NCBI GenBank assembly: GCA_048262255.1
Contig: JBLXFH010000002.1
Span: forward strand, 1-64,000
Direction of reading: 5' to 3'
DNA length: 64,000 bases
Source: JABMNT01 sp048262255
Lineage (GTDB): Bacteria; Pseudomonadota; Alphaproteobacteria; Rhodospirillales; Casp-alpha2
Position numbers and translations under genes: made by a program. How positions within the stretch are numbered: the stretch's first letter is position 1; the number at the start of each line of letters is the position of its first letter. Under the pieces are notes generated by a model. It was not told the DNA's origin and did not search any database. It was given only the letters and a program-made list of their open reading frames with translations. Positions 51,683 to 61,394 of this stretch are shown here, one piece after another.

Positions 51683-54574
51683 TCAGTTCTCCCGCTTCTC
51701 GCGCATGGACTTGCCATAGCGTAAAATGTCAGGAGCTTCCGAAATCCCGGCGGGGCGTTGTGCCGCATCGAACTGCGGATAGGTTTCTGCTGCTTCTGCC
51801 GGATCCGCTTTTTCGATTTTGACCCGCAGGTCATACCACGCCGCCTGCCCGGTGACCGGGTCCGCATTGGCGTAGCGATACCCACCTTCACGCGGCGGCA
51901 ACAATTCCGAGATGACATGGTTCAGCAAAAAGCCTTTTTTGGATTCCCCAGCATCTTTGTCCAGATTCCACGCACCGGACTGTTTACCGATGGCATTCCA
52001 AGTCCACACAGTATTTTCATTGACCCCATCCATCAAGGCGACCTGTACCCGGATACGCCCATGATGGCTGGTTACCCAAACCCAGTCGTCATCGGCCAGC
52101 CCCAGTTTCGTTCCCGACTTTGTGTTCATATAGAGCTTGTTGGAGCCGGTAACCTGGCGCAACCAGGCGTTTTGCGAACCCCAGGAATGATACATATGCA
52201 TAGGCCGCTGGGTAATGGCATGGAACGGAAACTCATCCGTTTCGACCATTGCCTCTTCAAAGGGCTCATACCAGATCGGCATGGGATCAAAATAGGCATC
52301 GACGCGTGCCCGGTGCGCTTCCGGTGGCTGGATCTCGCCATGACCGCGCGCCGCCAGACGAAATTTCTGCATAGCTTCGGAATAGATTTCCATAACGATC
52401 TGCTCGGAACTGCCGACAAAGCCCATTTCCGTGGCCCAGTCCAGATAGTCCTTGTTGGCCATCTTGTAATAACGCTGCTCGGGCGTGAATTTATGGCTCC
52501 AGAAACATTTGTTTTCGATATATTTTTCCAGCTGATTCGGGTTCGGTGCGCCGCGTCCATGCAATTCGCCGCTTTCACCGCGCCATCCGGCCAGTGAGCC
52601 AATCCCCGGAGCGCGCTCGTGGTTGACGATGTAATCTGGGTATCCACCAGGATATTTCGGCGCACCATCCGCATTGACCATGGCCCCAAGCCCCAACCGG
52701 GCCCCCAAATCCAAAAGTACAGACTGAAATGGCCGCACATCGCGGTCCAGCTCGATAATCGGTTGGCGGATTGAATCCTGACAGGCATCGGCTTCGCAGA
52801 TCGGACGATCCAGAAGCGAAATGCAATCGTAGCGCTCCAGATAAGTGGTATCAGGTAAAATCAGGTCCGCATAAGGCACGGTTTCCGAATAATAAGCATC
52901 GGCATAAATGATCCGAGGGATTTTATATTCACCCGTCTCTTCATTCTTGTCTGTCAGCATATCAATTATGCCCGACGTATTCATCGATGAGTTCCAGCCC
53001 ATATTGGCCATGAACATCATCAGGGTATCAATTGGGTATGGATCACCCTTCCAGGCATTGGTAATGACCAGATGCATCAAGCCATGGGCCGATAAGGGGA
53101 ATTCCCATGAGAAGGCCTTGTCGATTCGTTGCGGGTTGCCCTCGGCATCGACCAGCAAATCTTCCGGGCTTGTCGGAAAGCCCAATGGCGGCCCTGGTAA
53201 TGGCGTATCCGCATTCACCTGTCCCGGCTTGCCAGCCGGTTTGAGACCCGGCGGAATCGGTTTTGGAAACGGCGGTTTATGACGAAAGCCACCGGGACAA
53301 TCGATACTGCCCAGCAGCATTTGCAACAGATGCAAAGCACGACACGTATGAAAACCGTTAGAGTGGGCAGAAATACCACGCATGGCATGCATGGCAACGG
53401 GGCGACCCTTCATGGTCTTGTGTTTGCGACCGGCCCAGTCGGTCCACTCCACATCCAGCTCAATCTCTTCTTCAAAGGCATAATGCGCCAGTTCCGCTGC
53501 GGCCCGTTCAATTGTCTCCACGGTCAGTCCGGTTTTTTCTGCCACGTTGATGGCTGCATATTTGTCATCCAGATAACGCTCGGCGACCAGATTGAAGGCT
53601 GGATGGCCTTTGCGGCCATCGGGCAATGTGTATTCGCCAACAACCACAGGGCTCACTTCAGGCAAACGGGCATTGGCCAAGGCCTTCGACTTGCCATCCC
53701 AACACAGCGGATTGCCATCGGCATCTCTGGCAAACAAGCCATCATCAGCCGCACCTGGATCATTAATAACCAGCCAATGGGCATTGGTGTAGCGCACCAG
53801 ATAATCGATATCGATCTTGTTGGATTTCAGCAGTTGGTGGATCAGCGACATCACGAACAGGCCATCTGTACCAGGACGGATGCCAATCCACTGGTCTGCA
53901 ATGGCCGAATAACCGGTGCGAACCGGGTTCACTGAGACAAACTTGGCACCGCGCGTTTTGAGTTTTCCGAGGCCGATTTTAATGGGGTTCGAATCGTGAT
54001 CTTCGGCAACGCCGAACATCATCAGATATTTGGTGTGCTCCCAGTCCGGCTCACCAAACTCCCAAAACGAACCGCCGATGGAATAGAGTCCGGCGGCTGC
54101 CATATTAACTGAGCAAAACCCACCATGAGCCGCGTAGTTGGGAGTGCCGAACTGGCTTGCCCACCAGCCGGTCAAGGCCTGGCTTTGATCGCGGCCCGTA
54201 AAGAATGCGAGTTTTTTCGGGTCTGTGGCACGAATCCGCGACAGCCAGTCGGCAGCGGTCTCAAGCGCCTCTTCCCATTCAATTTCCTTAAACTCGCCCG
54301 AGCCTCTGGGGCCGACACGTTTTAAAGGCTTGGTCAGTTTGGCTGGCGACATTTGAGTCATGATCCCAGCAGACCCCTTGGCGCAAAGCACCCCTTTGTT
54401 GACCGGGTGATCGCGATTGCCCTGAATATATCGAATAGTGCCATCCTGGAGATAGACTTTTATCCCGCAACGGCAGGCGCACATATAACAGGTGGTATAC
54501 TTAATCTCATCCCCAACCGAAGGCGACGTATCCACATGGGGTGTAGGCGTACCCAAACCAACTCCAGACTTCAT
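51683..54574 (-). CDS. soeA: SoeA, molybdopterin subunit of cytoplasmic sulfite:quinone dehydrogenase
   Basis: This 963-residue protein is a DMSO-reductase-family molybdoenzyme. The N-terminus has no Tat signal and carries a [4Fe-4S] motif (Cys29, Cys32, Cys36, Cys64; CYMCACRCG and GVLCAKG). Cys154 in AAHGGFCSVNMAA is the probable molybdenum ligand. The stretches FFTGRDQSQALTGWWASQFGTPNYAAHGG and FGVAEDHDSNPIKIGLGKLK match my knowledge of alphaproteobacterial and purple-sulfur-bacterial SoeA, which oxidises sulfite to sulfate in the cytoplasm. The C-terminus has the usual MopB guanine-dinucleotide-binding fold (THLE-type region near HAITQRPMHMYHSWGSQNAWLRQ). The operon order is soeA-soeB-soeC. 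The divergent cysD-cysNC genes strengthen a sulfur role. A polysulfide or DMSO reductase is the alternative, and is less likely. Confidence 0.92.
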   Translation of the reverse strand: MKSGVGLGTPTPHVDTSPSVGDEIKYTTCYMCACRCGIKVYLQDGTIRYIQGNRDHPVNKGVLCAKGSAGIMTQMSPAKLTKPLKRVGPRGSGEFKEIEWEEALETAADWLSRIRATDPKKLAFFTGRDQSQALTGWWASQFGTPNYAAHGGFCSVNMAAAGLYSIGGSFWEFGEPDWEHTKYLMMFGVAEDHDSNPIKIGLGKLKTRGAKFVSVNPVRTGYSAIADQWIGIRPGTDGLFVMSLIHQLLKSNKIDIDYLVRYTNAHWLVINDPGAADDGLFARDADGNPLCWDGKSKALANARLPEVSPVVVGEYTLPDGRKGHPAFNLVAERYLDDKYAAINVAEKTGLTVETIERAAAELAHYAFEEEIELDVEWTDWAGRKHKTMKGRPVAMHAMRGISAHSNGFHTCRALHLLQMLLGSIDCPGGFRHKPPFPKPIPPGLKPAGKPGQVNADTPLPGPPLGFPTSPEDLLVDAEGNPQRIDKAFSWEFPLSAHGLMHLVITNAWKGDPYPIDTLMMFMANMGWNSSMNTSGIIDMLTDKNEETGEYKIPRIIYADAYYSETVPYADLILPDTTYLERYDCISLLDRPICEADACQDSIRQPIIELDRDVRPFQSVLLDLGARLGLGAMVNADGAPKYPGGYPDYIVNHERAPGIGSLAGWRGESGELHGRGAPNPNQLEKYIENKCFWSHKFTPEQRYYKMANKDYLDWATEMGFVGSSEQIVMEIYSEAMQKFRLAARGHGEIQPPEAHRARVDAYFDPMPIWYEPFEEAMVETDEFPFHAITQRPMHMYHSWGSQNAWLRQVTGSNKLYMNTKSGTKLGLADDDWVWVTSHHGRIRVQVALMDGVNENTVWTWNAIGKQSGAWNLDKDAGESKKGFLLNHVISELLPPREGGYRYANADPVTGQAAWYDLRVKIEKADPAEAAETYPQFDAAQRPAGISEAPDILRYGKSMREKREN

Positions 54575-54879
54575 AAAGACCCCTTTGATATATCGTTTTG
54601 GTTTTGAATTATAAACAAGTCATATTCGAAATTGCGAAACTATTATGCAAATTACAAGACAATTACCCAAGGAATTAGGACCATGGCTAATCTAAAGGCT
54701 AGTCTATCTTCATACAGCGGATTTTCGACGGTCCAGATTGCGAGAAAGCACCGGTCCAGTTATTTTACTAAAATTTTTTGTATTTTATTTTTTAATTACA
54801 AATAAAAAATATACAATTTTCGCTTTCATTCTTCCTTAAACCACCATAAACAAGCCTAACACTGACAAACGGAGCCGTA
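54575..54879. promoter_or_regulatory. 305-base AT-rich divergent regulatory region between soeA and cysD
   Basis: This spacer must contain the promoters for the soeABC and cysD-cysNC operons. From about 54765 to 54820 it is almost purely A and T, with an imperfect inverted repeat (TTGTATTTTATTTTTT at 54778-54793 against AAAAAATATACAA ending at 54815). No gene fits. The symmetric AT block is a fair candidate for a LysR-type regulator or UP element, but I could not pick a consensus. Confidence 0.4.
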
Positions 54880-55674
54880 ATGGACCATCTGGACGCAATT
54901 GAGAGTAAAAGCATCTACATCCTGCGCGAGGCCTTTAATCGCCTGGAACGCATTGGCATGCTGTGGTCGCTCGGCAAAGATTCCAATGTCATGGTTTGGC
55001 TGGCGAAAAAAGCTTTCTATGGCTACGTGCCTTTTCCGGTGATCCACGTGGATACGGGCATGAAATTTCCGGAAATGTATGAGTTTCGTGACCGCTACGC
55101 CAAGGAATGGAATCTCGATCTGCTGTTGGGGGATTGCCCGCCACTTGAAGAGATGGATCAATCCTTGCCGCCAGCCGCCCGTGCAGCGGCCCGGAAAACA
55201 GCCGGATTAAAGAATTTTCTGACGGCGAACCCATTTCCTGGCATTATCGCAGGCATTCGCCGCGACGAAGAAGGGACGCGAGCAAAAGAGCGAGTCTTTA
55301 GCCCACGCGGCGTCGATGCCCACTGGGACGTCCGAGACCAGCCTCCGGAATTCTGGGATCAATACAAAACGGATTTCGCCCCCGGCACTCATGTCCGCAT
55401 ACACCCCCTGCTCCATTGGACGGAACTGGATATTTGGCGATATATGCAACGCGAAAACATTCCTGCTATTGATCTGTATTTTGCGAAAAACGGCAAACGA
55501 TACCGGTCGCTGGGCGACAAGAATATCACCTTCCCTGTCGACAGCAACGCCAGCACCATTGAAGAAATCATCGCTGAGCTTGAAACCACAAAAGTGGCCG
55601 AACGCAGCGGACGCGCCATGGATCATGAATCGGAAGATGCCTTCGAGCGCCTCCGCGCAGACGGATATATGTAA
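54880..55674 (+). CDS. cysD: sulfate adenylyltransferase small subunit (CysD-like)
   Basis: This 264-residue protein of the PAPS-reductase/ATP-sulfurylase fold makes adenylyl sulfate together with CysN. The first residues (MDHLDAIESKSIYILREAF) and the core FPVIHVDTGMKFPEMYEFRDRYAKEWNLDL are typical. The PP-loop reads SLGKDSN and not SGGKDS. It is shorter than E. coli CysD (302), but the family-type ending ERLRADGYM is present. This SLGKDSNVMVWL subtype may represent a variant CysD used with NodQ-like CysNC proteins. GGAG lies before the ATG. The stop is two bases from the cysNC start, so the pair is an operon. The heterodimer feeds sulfate assimilation or PAPS-dependent sulfation. Confidence 0.9.
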   Translation: MDHLDAIESKSIYILREAFNRLERIGMLWSLGKDSNVMVWLAKKAFYGYVPFPVIHVDTGMKFPEMYEFRDRYAKEWNLDLLLGDCPPLEEMDQSLPPAARAAARKTAGLKNFLTANPFPGIIAGIRRDEEGTRAKERVFSPRGVDAHWDVRDQPPEFWDQYKTDFAPGTHVRIHPLLHWTELDIWRYMQRENIPAIDLYFAKNGKRYRSLGDKNITFPVDSNASTIEEIIAELETTKVAERSGRAMDHESEDAFERLRADGYM

Positions 55675-55676
55675 TT

Positions 55677-57560
55677 ATGAACGCTCTCACACCTATCGAC
55701 ACACAAATCGCACCATTAAAGATCGTCATCGTCGGTCATGTGGATCACGGAAAGTCGACGGTTGTCGGTCGTATTTTCCATGACACCGGAACTTTGCCGG
55801 ATGGCCGCGTTGAAGCAATCAAGGCAATGTGTAAAAAGCGCGGCATGCCGTTTGAGTGGGCCTTCGTTATGGATGCCCTGCAGGCCGAGCGCGACCAGGG
55901 CATCACCATTGATGTCTCGCAGGTTTTCTTTAACTCAACCCAGCGTCGCTATGTGCTGATTGACGCACCCGGACACCACGAATTCATCAAAAACATGGTC
56001 ACCGGCGCGGCGTCCGCCGATGCCGCCGTCCTGGTCATCGATGCCGAACACGGCGTGCGCGAGGAAACCCGCCGCCATGCTTATCTGCTGCACCTACTGG
56101 GCCTGCGCCGGGTTGTCGTCGCCCTCTCGAAGATGGATCTGGTCGGTTATTCACAAGACCGCTACGAAGAGGTCAAAACGGAATGCCTCAACTATCTGGC
56201 GTCCATCGGGCTCGACAGTTCCGCCATACAGGTCGTACCCGTATCGGGGCGTGATGGCGATAATATTGTCGATAAATCCTCGAATATGGATTGGTACGCA
56301 GGCCTGACCTTGCTGGAATGTCTGGATGACTTTACCGCCCCGGCTCCTGACACGGCCCTGCCGCTGCGTCTGCCGGTGCAGGACGTCTATAAATTTGACA
56401 AGCGCCGCATCATTGCCGGCCGCATTGAAAGCGGCCAACTAGCTGTTGGCGACGAACTCACCTTCTCGCCCTCCAACAAAACCGCCCGCGTTCAGTCCAT
56501 CGAGTCTTGGAATGTCGATAAGTTACCAACGGAAGCCAGCGCCGGACAATCCATCGGAATAACGCTCGATCAGCAAATTTTCATTGAACGCGGCGAAGTC
56601 GCAAGCCACACCGTTTCGCCTCCACTTTTGATGAACACCTTCCGCGCCAAACTGTTCTGGCTTGGCAAAACGCCACTAACCGTGGGCAGCCGTTACCGGC
56701 TTAAAATGAATACCGCCGATTACGTGGTTGAAGTCGAACGCATTGAAAAAGTGATTAATGTGGAAGACCTGGGTGAAGCCGACGGCGACCAGGTTGGTCG
56801 CTACGCCATTGGCGAGGTGGTCTTTCGATCACGCGGCCTGATGTCCGTTGACGCCTTTACCGACAATGCAAATACCGGACGATTTGTCCTTGTCGATAGC
56901 GACGATATCGCTGGCGGCGGCCTCATCGATACAGAAGGCTTCCCCGACCAACGCCGACGCACAGGCGCCCGCTCGACCAATATCGATACCATTGAGCACG
57001 GCATCAATCTGGAACAACGCTGGCAGGTCAATGGCCACAAAAGCGGGATTGTCTGGTTTACCGGGCTGCCGGGATCCGGCAAAACGACCCTTTCGTTCGC
57101 CCTTGAAAAAGCCCTGTTCGATAATGGCTACCAGTCCTACGTGCTCGACGGCGAGAACATCCGTCAGCACCTGTCCGAAGACTTGAGCTTCTCGCCGGAG
57201 GACCGTTCGGAAAACATCCGCCGCGTCGGTCAATCGGCGCGTCTGTTCTCCAGTGCCGGGATTATTGCCATCACTGCATTTATTTCCCCATACCGGGCAG
57301 ACCGCGACCGGGTGCGCGCCCTCGCACCCAATCAGTTTCACGAAATTTATCTGGATGCGCCGATTGAAGTTTGTGAAGCCCGTGATACCAGCGGCTCCTA
57401 TGCAAAAGCGCGGCGGGGAGAAATTGAAGACTTCACCGGTATTTCAGCCCCTTATGAAATACCGGTCGCGCCGGAACTGACGATCGACACCGTCAACCTA
57501 TCGGTCGATCAGAGCCTCGAGCAACTGATTGATTATGTCCGTAAAACCTTCTCGCGCTGA
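55677..57560 (+). CDS. cysNC: bifunctional sulfate adenylyltransferase large subunit / APS kinase (CysNC)
   Basis: This 627-residue protein fuses a CysN GTPase to an APS kinase, as in rhizobial NodQ. The CysN part (about 1-430) has G1 GHVDHGKSTVVGRI, G3 DAPGHHEFIKNM and the EF-Tu-like beta-barrel domains. The APS kinase part (about 440-627) has the P-loop GLPGSGKTTLS near residue 463, LDGENIRQHLS, and AFISPYRADRDRVR. CysN with CysD uses GTP hydrolysis to drive formation of APS; the kinase domain then makes PAPS. It starts two bases after cysD. Its stop is one base from the stop of the convergent ctpA-like gene, so transcripts overlap. Confidence 0.95.
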   Translation: MNALTPIDTQIAPLKIVIVGHVDHGKSTVVGRIFHDTGTLPDGRVEAIKAMCKKRGMPFEWAFVMDALQAERDQGITIDVSQVFFNSTQRRYVLIDAPGHHEFIKNMVTGAASADAAVLVIDAEHGVREETRRHAYLLHLLGLRRVVVALSKMDLVGYSQDRYEEVKTECLNYLASIGLDSSAIQVVPVSGRDGDNIVDKSSNMDWYAGLTLLECLDDFTAPAPDTALPLRLPVQDVYKFDKRRIIAGRIESGQLAVGDELTFSPSNKTARVQSIESWNVDKLPTEASAGQSIGITLDQQIFIERGEVASHTVSPPLLMNTFRAKLFWLGKTPLTVGSRYRLKMNTADYVVEVERIEKVINVEDLGEADGDQVGRYAIGEVVFRSRGLMSVDAFTDNANTGRFVLVDSDDIAGGGLIDTEGFPDQRRRTGARSTNIDTIEHGINLEQRWQVNGHKSGIVWFTGLPGSGKTTLSFALEKALFDNGYQSYVLDGENIRQHLSEDLSFSPEDRSENIRRVGQSARLFSSAGIIAITAFISPYRADRDRVRALAPNQFHEIYLDAPIEVCEARDTSGSYAKARRGEIEDFTGISAPYEIPVAPELTIDTVNLSVDQSLEQLIDYVRKTFSR

Positions 57561-57561
57561 C

Positions 57562-59067
57562 CTACATACTCTGGCGAGCAGCAAACTGGGCAACAAATTT
57601 GGCTGTTGAACCGGCATGCAAAAACGCCACTGCACAGCCCAGTTCCCTGTCTTTCTTCTCGCCCAGCTCTTCACAGGCAGTAACAGGGATGGAAGTTTGG
57701 GTTTCCTGAACGGCCTCATCGACGGCCGGTAAAGCACCTGGCAAATCCGCTTCCTTACGGCCATGAACGGTCTCTTCATCGGCAGTGGTCTTTTCGGGTA
57801 CCAACAGGACATCCGGAGCAACACCGCGAGCCTGTAAAGTATGGCCGTCCGGTCCGTAATAGAGCGCCGTTGTCAGTTTCAGGGCACCGTCAATGGGCAA
57901 CGGGATAATCCGCTGCACGGAGCCCTTGCCAAAAGATTGGGTGCCCATGATTGTCGCCCGCTTGTGATACTTCAGAGAACTGGCGACAATTTCGGACGCC
58001 GAAGCGCTACCACCATTGATAAGGACCACCATTGGCAGACCATTGGCCAGATCGCCCTCTTCCGCTGTAAAGGAAGACGAAGAGCCATAACTACGGCCCC
58101 GCACCGACACAATTTGTCCAGCGTCGAGGAAGGAATCGCTGAGGATGACCGATTGATCAAGCAACCCTCCCGGATTGTTGCGCAAATCAAGAATAACACC
58201 TTTTGGTTCACCCCCATATTCCGCCCGCAGCGCGGCAAATGCCTTGATTACGCCGCCTTCCATACGCTCGGAAAAGCGCGACACGCGCACATAGGCAATA
58301 TCCCCCTCCATGCGCGAGCGCACCGCTTGCACGGTGATAATGGCCCGCGTCAGGGAAACGTCAAAATCAGCAACACCTTTTCTGCGCAGCCGCAATTCAA
58401 TATCCGTTCCCGGGCGGCCACGCATTTTTTTAACCGCCTCCGCCAGGGTTTTCCCCTGAATAGGGTCATTGTCCACATGGGTGATCAAATCGCCAGCCTG
58501 AATATTGCTGCGTGATGCCGGCGTATCTTCAATGGGGGAAACGACTTTCACAAGCCCCTCTTCCATGGTGACTTCAATTCCCAGCCCCCCGAATTCACCG
58601 GAAGTCTGCACGGTGCTTTCCAGAAATTCCTCGCGGTTCATATAAGCCGTATGCGGGTCGAGCGATGCGGTCATGGCATCCAGAGCGGCCTCAACCAGGT
58701 CATCCGGCTCCATGGATCCCGGTTCGGGTTTTGTCTCCTCAACGCCCCTGATCGCGGCATTGATCAAATCAGCATCTGGGACTTCATGAACATAACTGGC
58801 CCGCAGCCGTTTGAAGGCAAAGCCGAAATAATCCAGCCTTTCATCGTCGGGCCGGGTTGCGAATTTCCGGTATGTCGTTTCAAAACGGGTAAATTCCTTC
58901 GCCGCAGCTTCCGGAAGTTCCGACCCATGACCAACAACGCGCAAGACCCGTGACAATGGACTGCCCGGGTCCGTTGCACAGCCGCTTATAGTTGGCAAAA
59001 GCGCCAACGACATCAGCATCGCAATACCGAGCAATATCGGCTGCGGGGATCTTTTCCAGTGCTTCAC
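57562..59067 (-). CDS. S41-family C-terminal processing peptidase, lipoprotein
   Basis: This 501-residue protein has a lipoprotein signal (LPTISGC, Cys30), so it should be membrane-anchored in the periplasm. Residues about 155-245 are a PDZ domain (GGLGIEVTMEEGLVKVVSPIEDTPASRSNIQAGD). The peptidase core has the Ser-Lys dyad motifs NGGSASASEIVASSLKYHKR and GTQSFGKGSVQRI, typical of CtpA/Prc. These proteases trim or degrade periplasmic proteins from the C-terminus. The GTG start has GGAAGG upstream. It follows the DHH-family gene by 21 bases on the same strand. The last 100 residues after the core (PEKTTADEETVHGRKEADL and onward) are an unusual extension. Confidence 0.93.
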   Translation of the reverse strand: MKHWKRSPQPILLGIAMLMSLALLPTISGCATDPGSPLSRVLRVVGHGSELPEAAAKEFTRFETTYRKFATRPDDERLDYFGFAFKRLRASYVHEVPDADLINAAIRGVEETKPEPGSMEPDDLVEAALDAMTASLDPHTAYMNREEFLESTVQTSGEFGGLGIEVTMEEGLVKVVSPIEDTPASRSNIQAGDLITHVDNDPIQGKTLAEAVKKMRGRPGTDIELRLRRKGVADFDVSLTRAIITVQAVRSRMEGDIAYVRVSRFSERMEGGVIKAFAALRAEYGGEPKGVILDLRNNPGGLLDQSVILSDSFLDAGQIVSVRGRSYGSSSSFTAEEGDLANGLPMVVLINGGSASASEIVASSLKYHKRATIMGTQSFGKGSVQRIIPLPIDGALKLTTALYYGPDGHTLQARGVAPDVLLVPEKTTADEETVHGRKEADLPGALPAVDEAVQETQTSIPVTACEELGEKKDRELGCAVAFLHAGSTAKFVAQFAARQSM

Positions 59068-59088
59068 GGCCTTGGCCTTCCGTTAAGA

Positions 59089-60027
59089 TCAACCGTCTGC
59101 GGTAATCTTTTCCACCAGTTCTCCGAGAACCTGATCCGCTTCGTCGTTTTCAACCTGACAGGTCCCAGCATTCGTGTGCCCGCCCCCGCCGTAAGCGAGC
59201 ATGAGTTCACCAATATCGGTTTTGGATGTTCGGGTTACAATCGATTTACCGGTGGCGAAAACGGTATTCAGCTTGTTCAGCCCCCACATCACATGAATGG
59301 AAATATTGCATTCCGGATGCAGAGCGTAAATCATGAACCGGTTACCTGCATAAATTGTATCCTCATTACGCAGATCCAGAACAATCAGGTTTTTGTGTAT
59401 GGTTGAACACCGCTTCACCTGATCCCTGAACAGGGTTTCGTGCTCTTTATAGAGTTCAACGCGTTCGATGACATCCGGTAACGCCAGAATTTCGTCAATA
59501 GAGTGCTCCCGGCAGTAATCAATCAACTGCATCATCAACTGGTAGTTAGAGACCCGAAACTCCCGAAAACGACCAAGGCCGGTACGGGAATCCATCAGGT
59601 AATTCATCAACACCCAGCCTGTTGGATTGAGAATTTCATCCACCGAATATTGGGCGGAATCCCCTTTGTCGACGGCATCCATCATTTCTTCTGAAATCGA
59701 CGGAAACTTCGCTTTTCCGCCATAATAGTTGTAGACAACCCGCGCCGCAGAAGGAGCATGTGCTTCGATGATATAATTGTCTGGGCGGTCTTCAACCCGG
59801 CTTATTTCACTGGAATGATGATCAAAAGCCAGATGTACGCCGGGGACGTAGGGAAGGTTAGTCGTAATATCGCTGTCTGATATCAATATGGTTCCGTCCT
59901 GCATGTCTTTGGGGTGGACAAATTTGATATCATCGATCAAATCCAGATCCTTCAACAGAACGGCACAGACCAGGCCATCGAAATCACTCCGGGTAACCAA
60001 TCGAAATTTTTTTCCGTTATTGCTCAT
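59089..60027 (-). CDS. DHH/DHHA1-family phosphoesterase
   Basis: This 312-residue cytoplasmic protein belongs to the DHH phosphoesterases, which include oligoribonuclease NrnA, cyclic-dinucleotide phosphodiesterases and exopolyphosphatases. The first metal-binding motif is RSDFDGLVCA, followed by ISDSDI and HLAFDHHSSE (the DHH). The C-terminal DHHA1 motif is AYGGGGHTNAGTCQ. It has no sensor domain, so it is not a full GdpP. A role in small-RNA or cyclic-dinucleotide turnover is possible but cannot be decided from sequence. GGGAAG lies before the ATG. It is likely co-transcribed with the ctpA-like gene downstream. Confidence 0.9.
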   Translation of the reverse strand: MSNNGKKFRLVTRSDFDGLVCAVLLKDLDLIDDIKFVHPKDMQDGTILISDSDITTNLPYVPGVHLAFDHHSSEISRVEDRPDNYIIEAHAPSAARVVYNYYGGKAKFPSISEEMMDAVDKGDSAQYSVDEILNPTGWVLMNYLMDSRTGLGRFREFRVSNYQLMMQLIDYCREHSIDEILALPDVIERVELYKEHETLFRDQVKRCSTIHKNLIVLDLRNEDTIYAGNRFMIYALHPECNISIHVMWGLNKLNTVFATGKSIVTRTSKTDIGELMLAYGGGGHTNAGTCQVENDEADQVLGELVEKITADG

Positions 60028-60198
60028 ACGAACTTCCCTTTACCTAAGACATTTTCTCTTAAAATATTACTTTCCGGCCCGGAAGGGCACCACAGTCTTT
60101 CCCATCCTACCCCAAGCCGACGCAGACCGAAAGTAGCCTTTAACAAGATCGTTTTTTAATGTTTTAAACTCACCAATCCCAATATAGGATCCCACCAG

Positions 60199-61257
60199 CT
60201 AGGTTGCCAGTTTTCGCACCGGATATCGGATTTCATAGGCCGCCCAAATCGCAAAACCCAGCACCAAAAGAGCTCCCGCCTGATGAAGAGCACCGAGGAA
60301 GACCGGCACCGCCAACAGCAGCGTCGAAATACCAAGCATAACCTGCGCACATATCATCATCGCCAACCCCTGTACCGGACGCATGACTTCGGGCGTAGCT
60401 GGCGCTTTTGTGGCGACATAACAAAACCGCATCACCAGAAGAAATGTAAAAATCGCTAACAGGCGATGATCGAACTGCACAGTGAGGCGGTTTTCAAAAA
60501 AATTCAGATAAACCGGTTGCATCTCGAAAAGCCCGTCCGGTATCAAATCGCCATCCATAAGCGGAAACGTATTGTAACTCAAACCGGCATCCAGCCCGGC
60601 GACCAGCGCACCCGAAAAGGCCGTTACAAAAACAAAACAGATAACCCAGAGGCTATAAGCAGATAGAGGCCGGTTTTCCCGATCAGCTTTCTTTTTGCCA
60701 AACCAAATTTCAAGACCGCACCAAATCAGGCTCGCATATATCAGTAACGCCAGAATAAGATGTGCCGCCAGCCTGTACTGGCTGACGTCCGGTCGATCAA
60801 CCAAGCCGCTTTTGACCATAAACCAGCCCATGCCCCCCTGCAGGCCGCCCAGAATGAAAATCAGGCCCAGAACAACCATCCGCCGCCCACGGATTCCGCC
60901 TTTAACCAGGAAATAGACAAACGGCACGAAAAACGCGATCCCGATCACGCGTCCCCAAAGCCGGTGCAGGAATTCAAGCCAGAAAATCCCCTTGAATTCC
61001 TCTACACTCATATCGGCATTCACTTTATGGAATTCAGGATAGGCCTGATATTTTTCAAAAATGCGCAGCCATTCCATCTCGGTGAAAGGCGGCAGCCAAC
61101 CGGTGACAGGCCGCCACTCCACCATCGACAGGCCGGAATCCGTTAATCGGGTTACTCCCCCCAATACCACCATGGCAAAAACCATAATAGCCAGCCCGAA
61201 CAGCCATAGGGCAATAGGCCGTTCAAAATCGGAATGCTCGGATTGTGGAGTCTGCAT
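60199..61257 (-). CDS. ctaA: heme A synthase, Cox15/CtaA type 2
   Basis: This inner-membrane protein of about 352 residues converts heme O to heme A for cytochrome aa3 oxidase. It has eight predicted membrane helices with the family sequences LGGVTRLTDSGLSMVEWRPVTG, FKGIFWLEFLHRLWGR, YRLAAHLILALLIY, VAGLDAGLSYNTFPLMDG, VQFDHRLLAIFTF and GALHQAGALLVLG. These carry the conserved His residues that bind heme. The open frame begins at a GTG at 61308, but the ATG at 61257 gives the normal N-terminus before ERPIALWLFGLAI. The position next to the siroheme gene is probably a chance grouping of heme-related genes. Confidence 0.93.
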   Translation of the reverse strand: MQTPQSEHSDFERPIALWLFGLAIMVFAMVVLGGVTRLTDSGLSMVEWRPVTGWLPPFTEMEWLRIFEKYQAYPEFHKVNADMSVEEFKGIFWLEFLHRLWGRVIGIAFFVPFVYFLVKGGIRGRRMVVLGLIFILGGLQGGMGWFMVKSGLVDRPDVSQYRLAAHLILALLIYASLIWCGLEIWFGKKKADRENRPLSAYSLWVICFVFVTAFSGALVAGLDAGLSYNTFPLMDGDLIPDGLFEMQPVYLNFFENRLTVQFDHRLLAIFTFLLVMRFCYVATKAPATPEVMRPVQGLAMMICAQVMLGISTLLLAVPVFLGALHQAGALLVLGFAIWAAYEIRYPVRKLAT

Positions 61258-61394
61258 TTTAGTTTGAATACCGTTTTGTGGTGAAAGACACGCATCAAAA
61301 TAAATCACCTTGCCGGAAAGCCAACCCTATTTGCCTTTCCGGAAATTATGATAAAATTCGGACTCCCTTAGTTTTCTGAAATGGCCCAATATCC

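Noticed and set aside
50935..51918. N-terminal extension of SoeB up to 51918
   Set aside because: The first 79 codons overlap the soeA coding region and are Arg/Ser-rich; the ATG at 51681 has a strong ribosome binding site and begins just after the soeA stop.
57561..57561. Looked for a terminator between cysNC and the ctpA-like gene
   Set aside because: Only one base separates the two stop codons, so no terminator can fit there.
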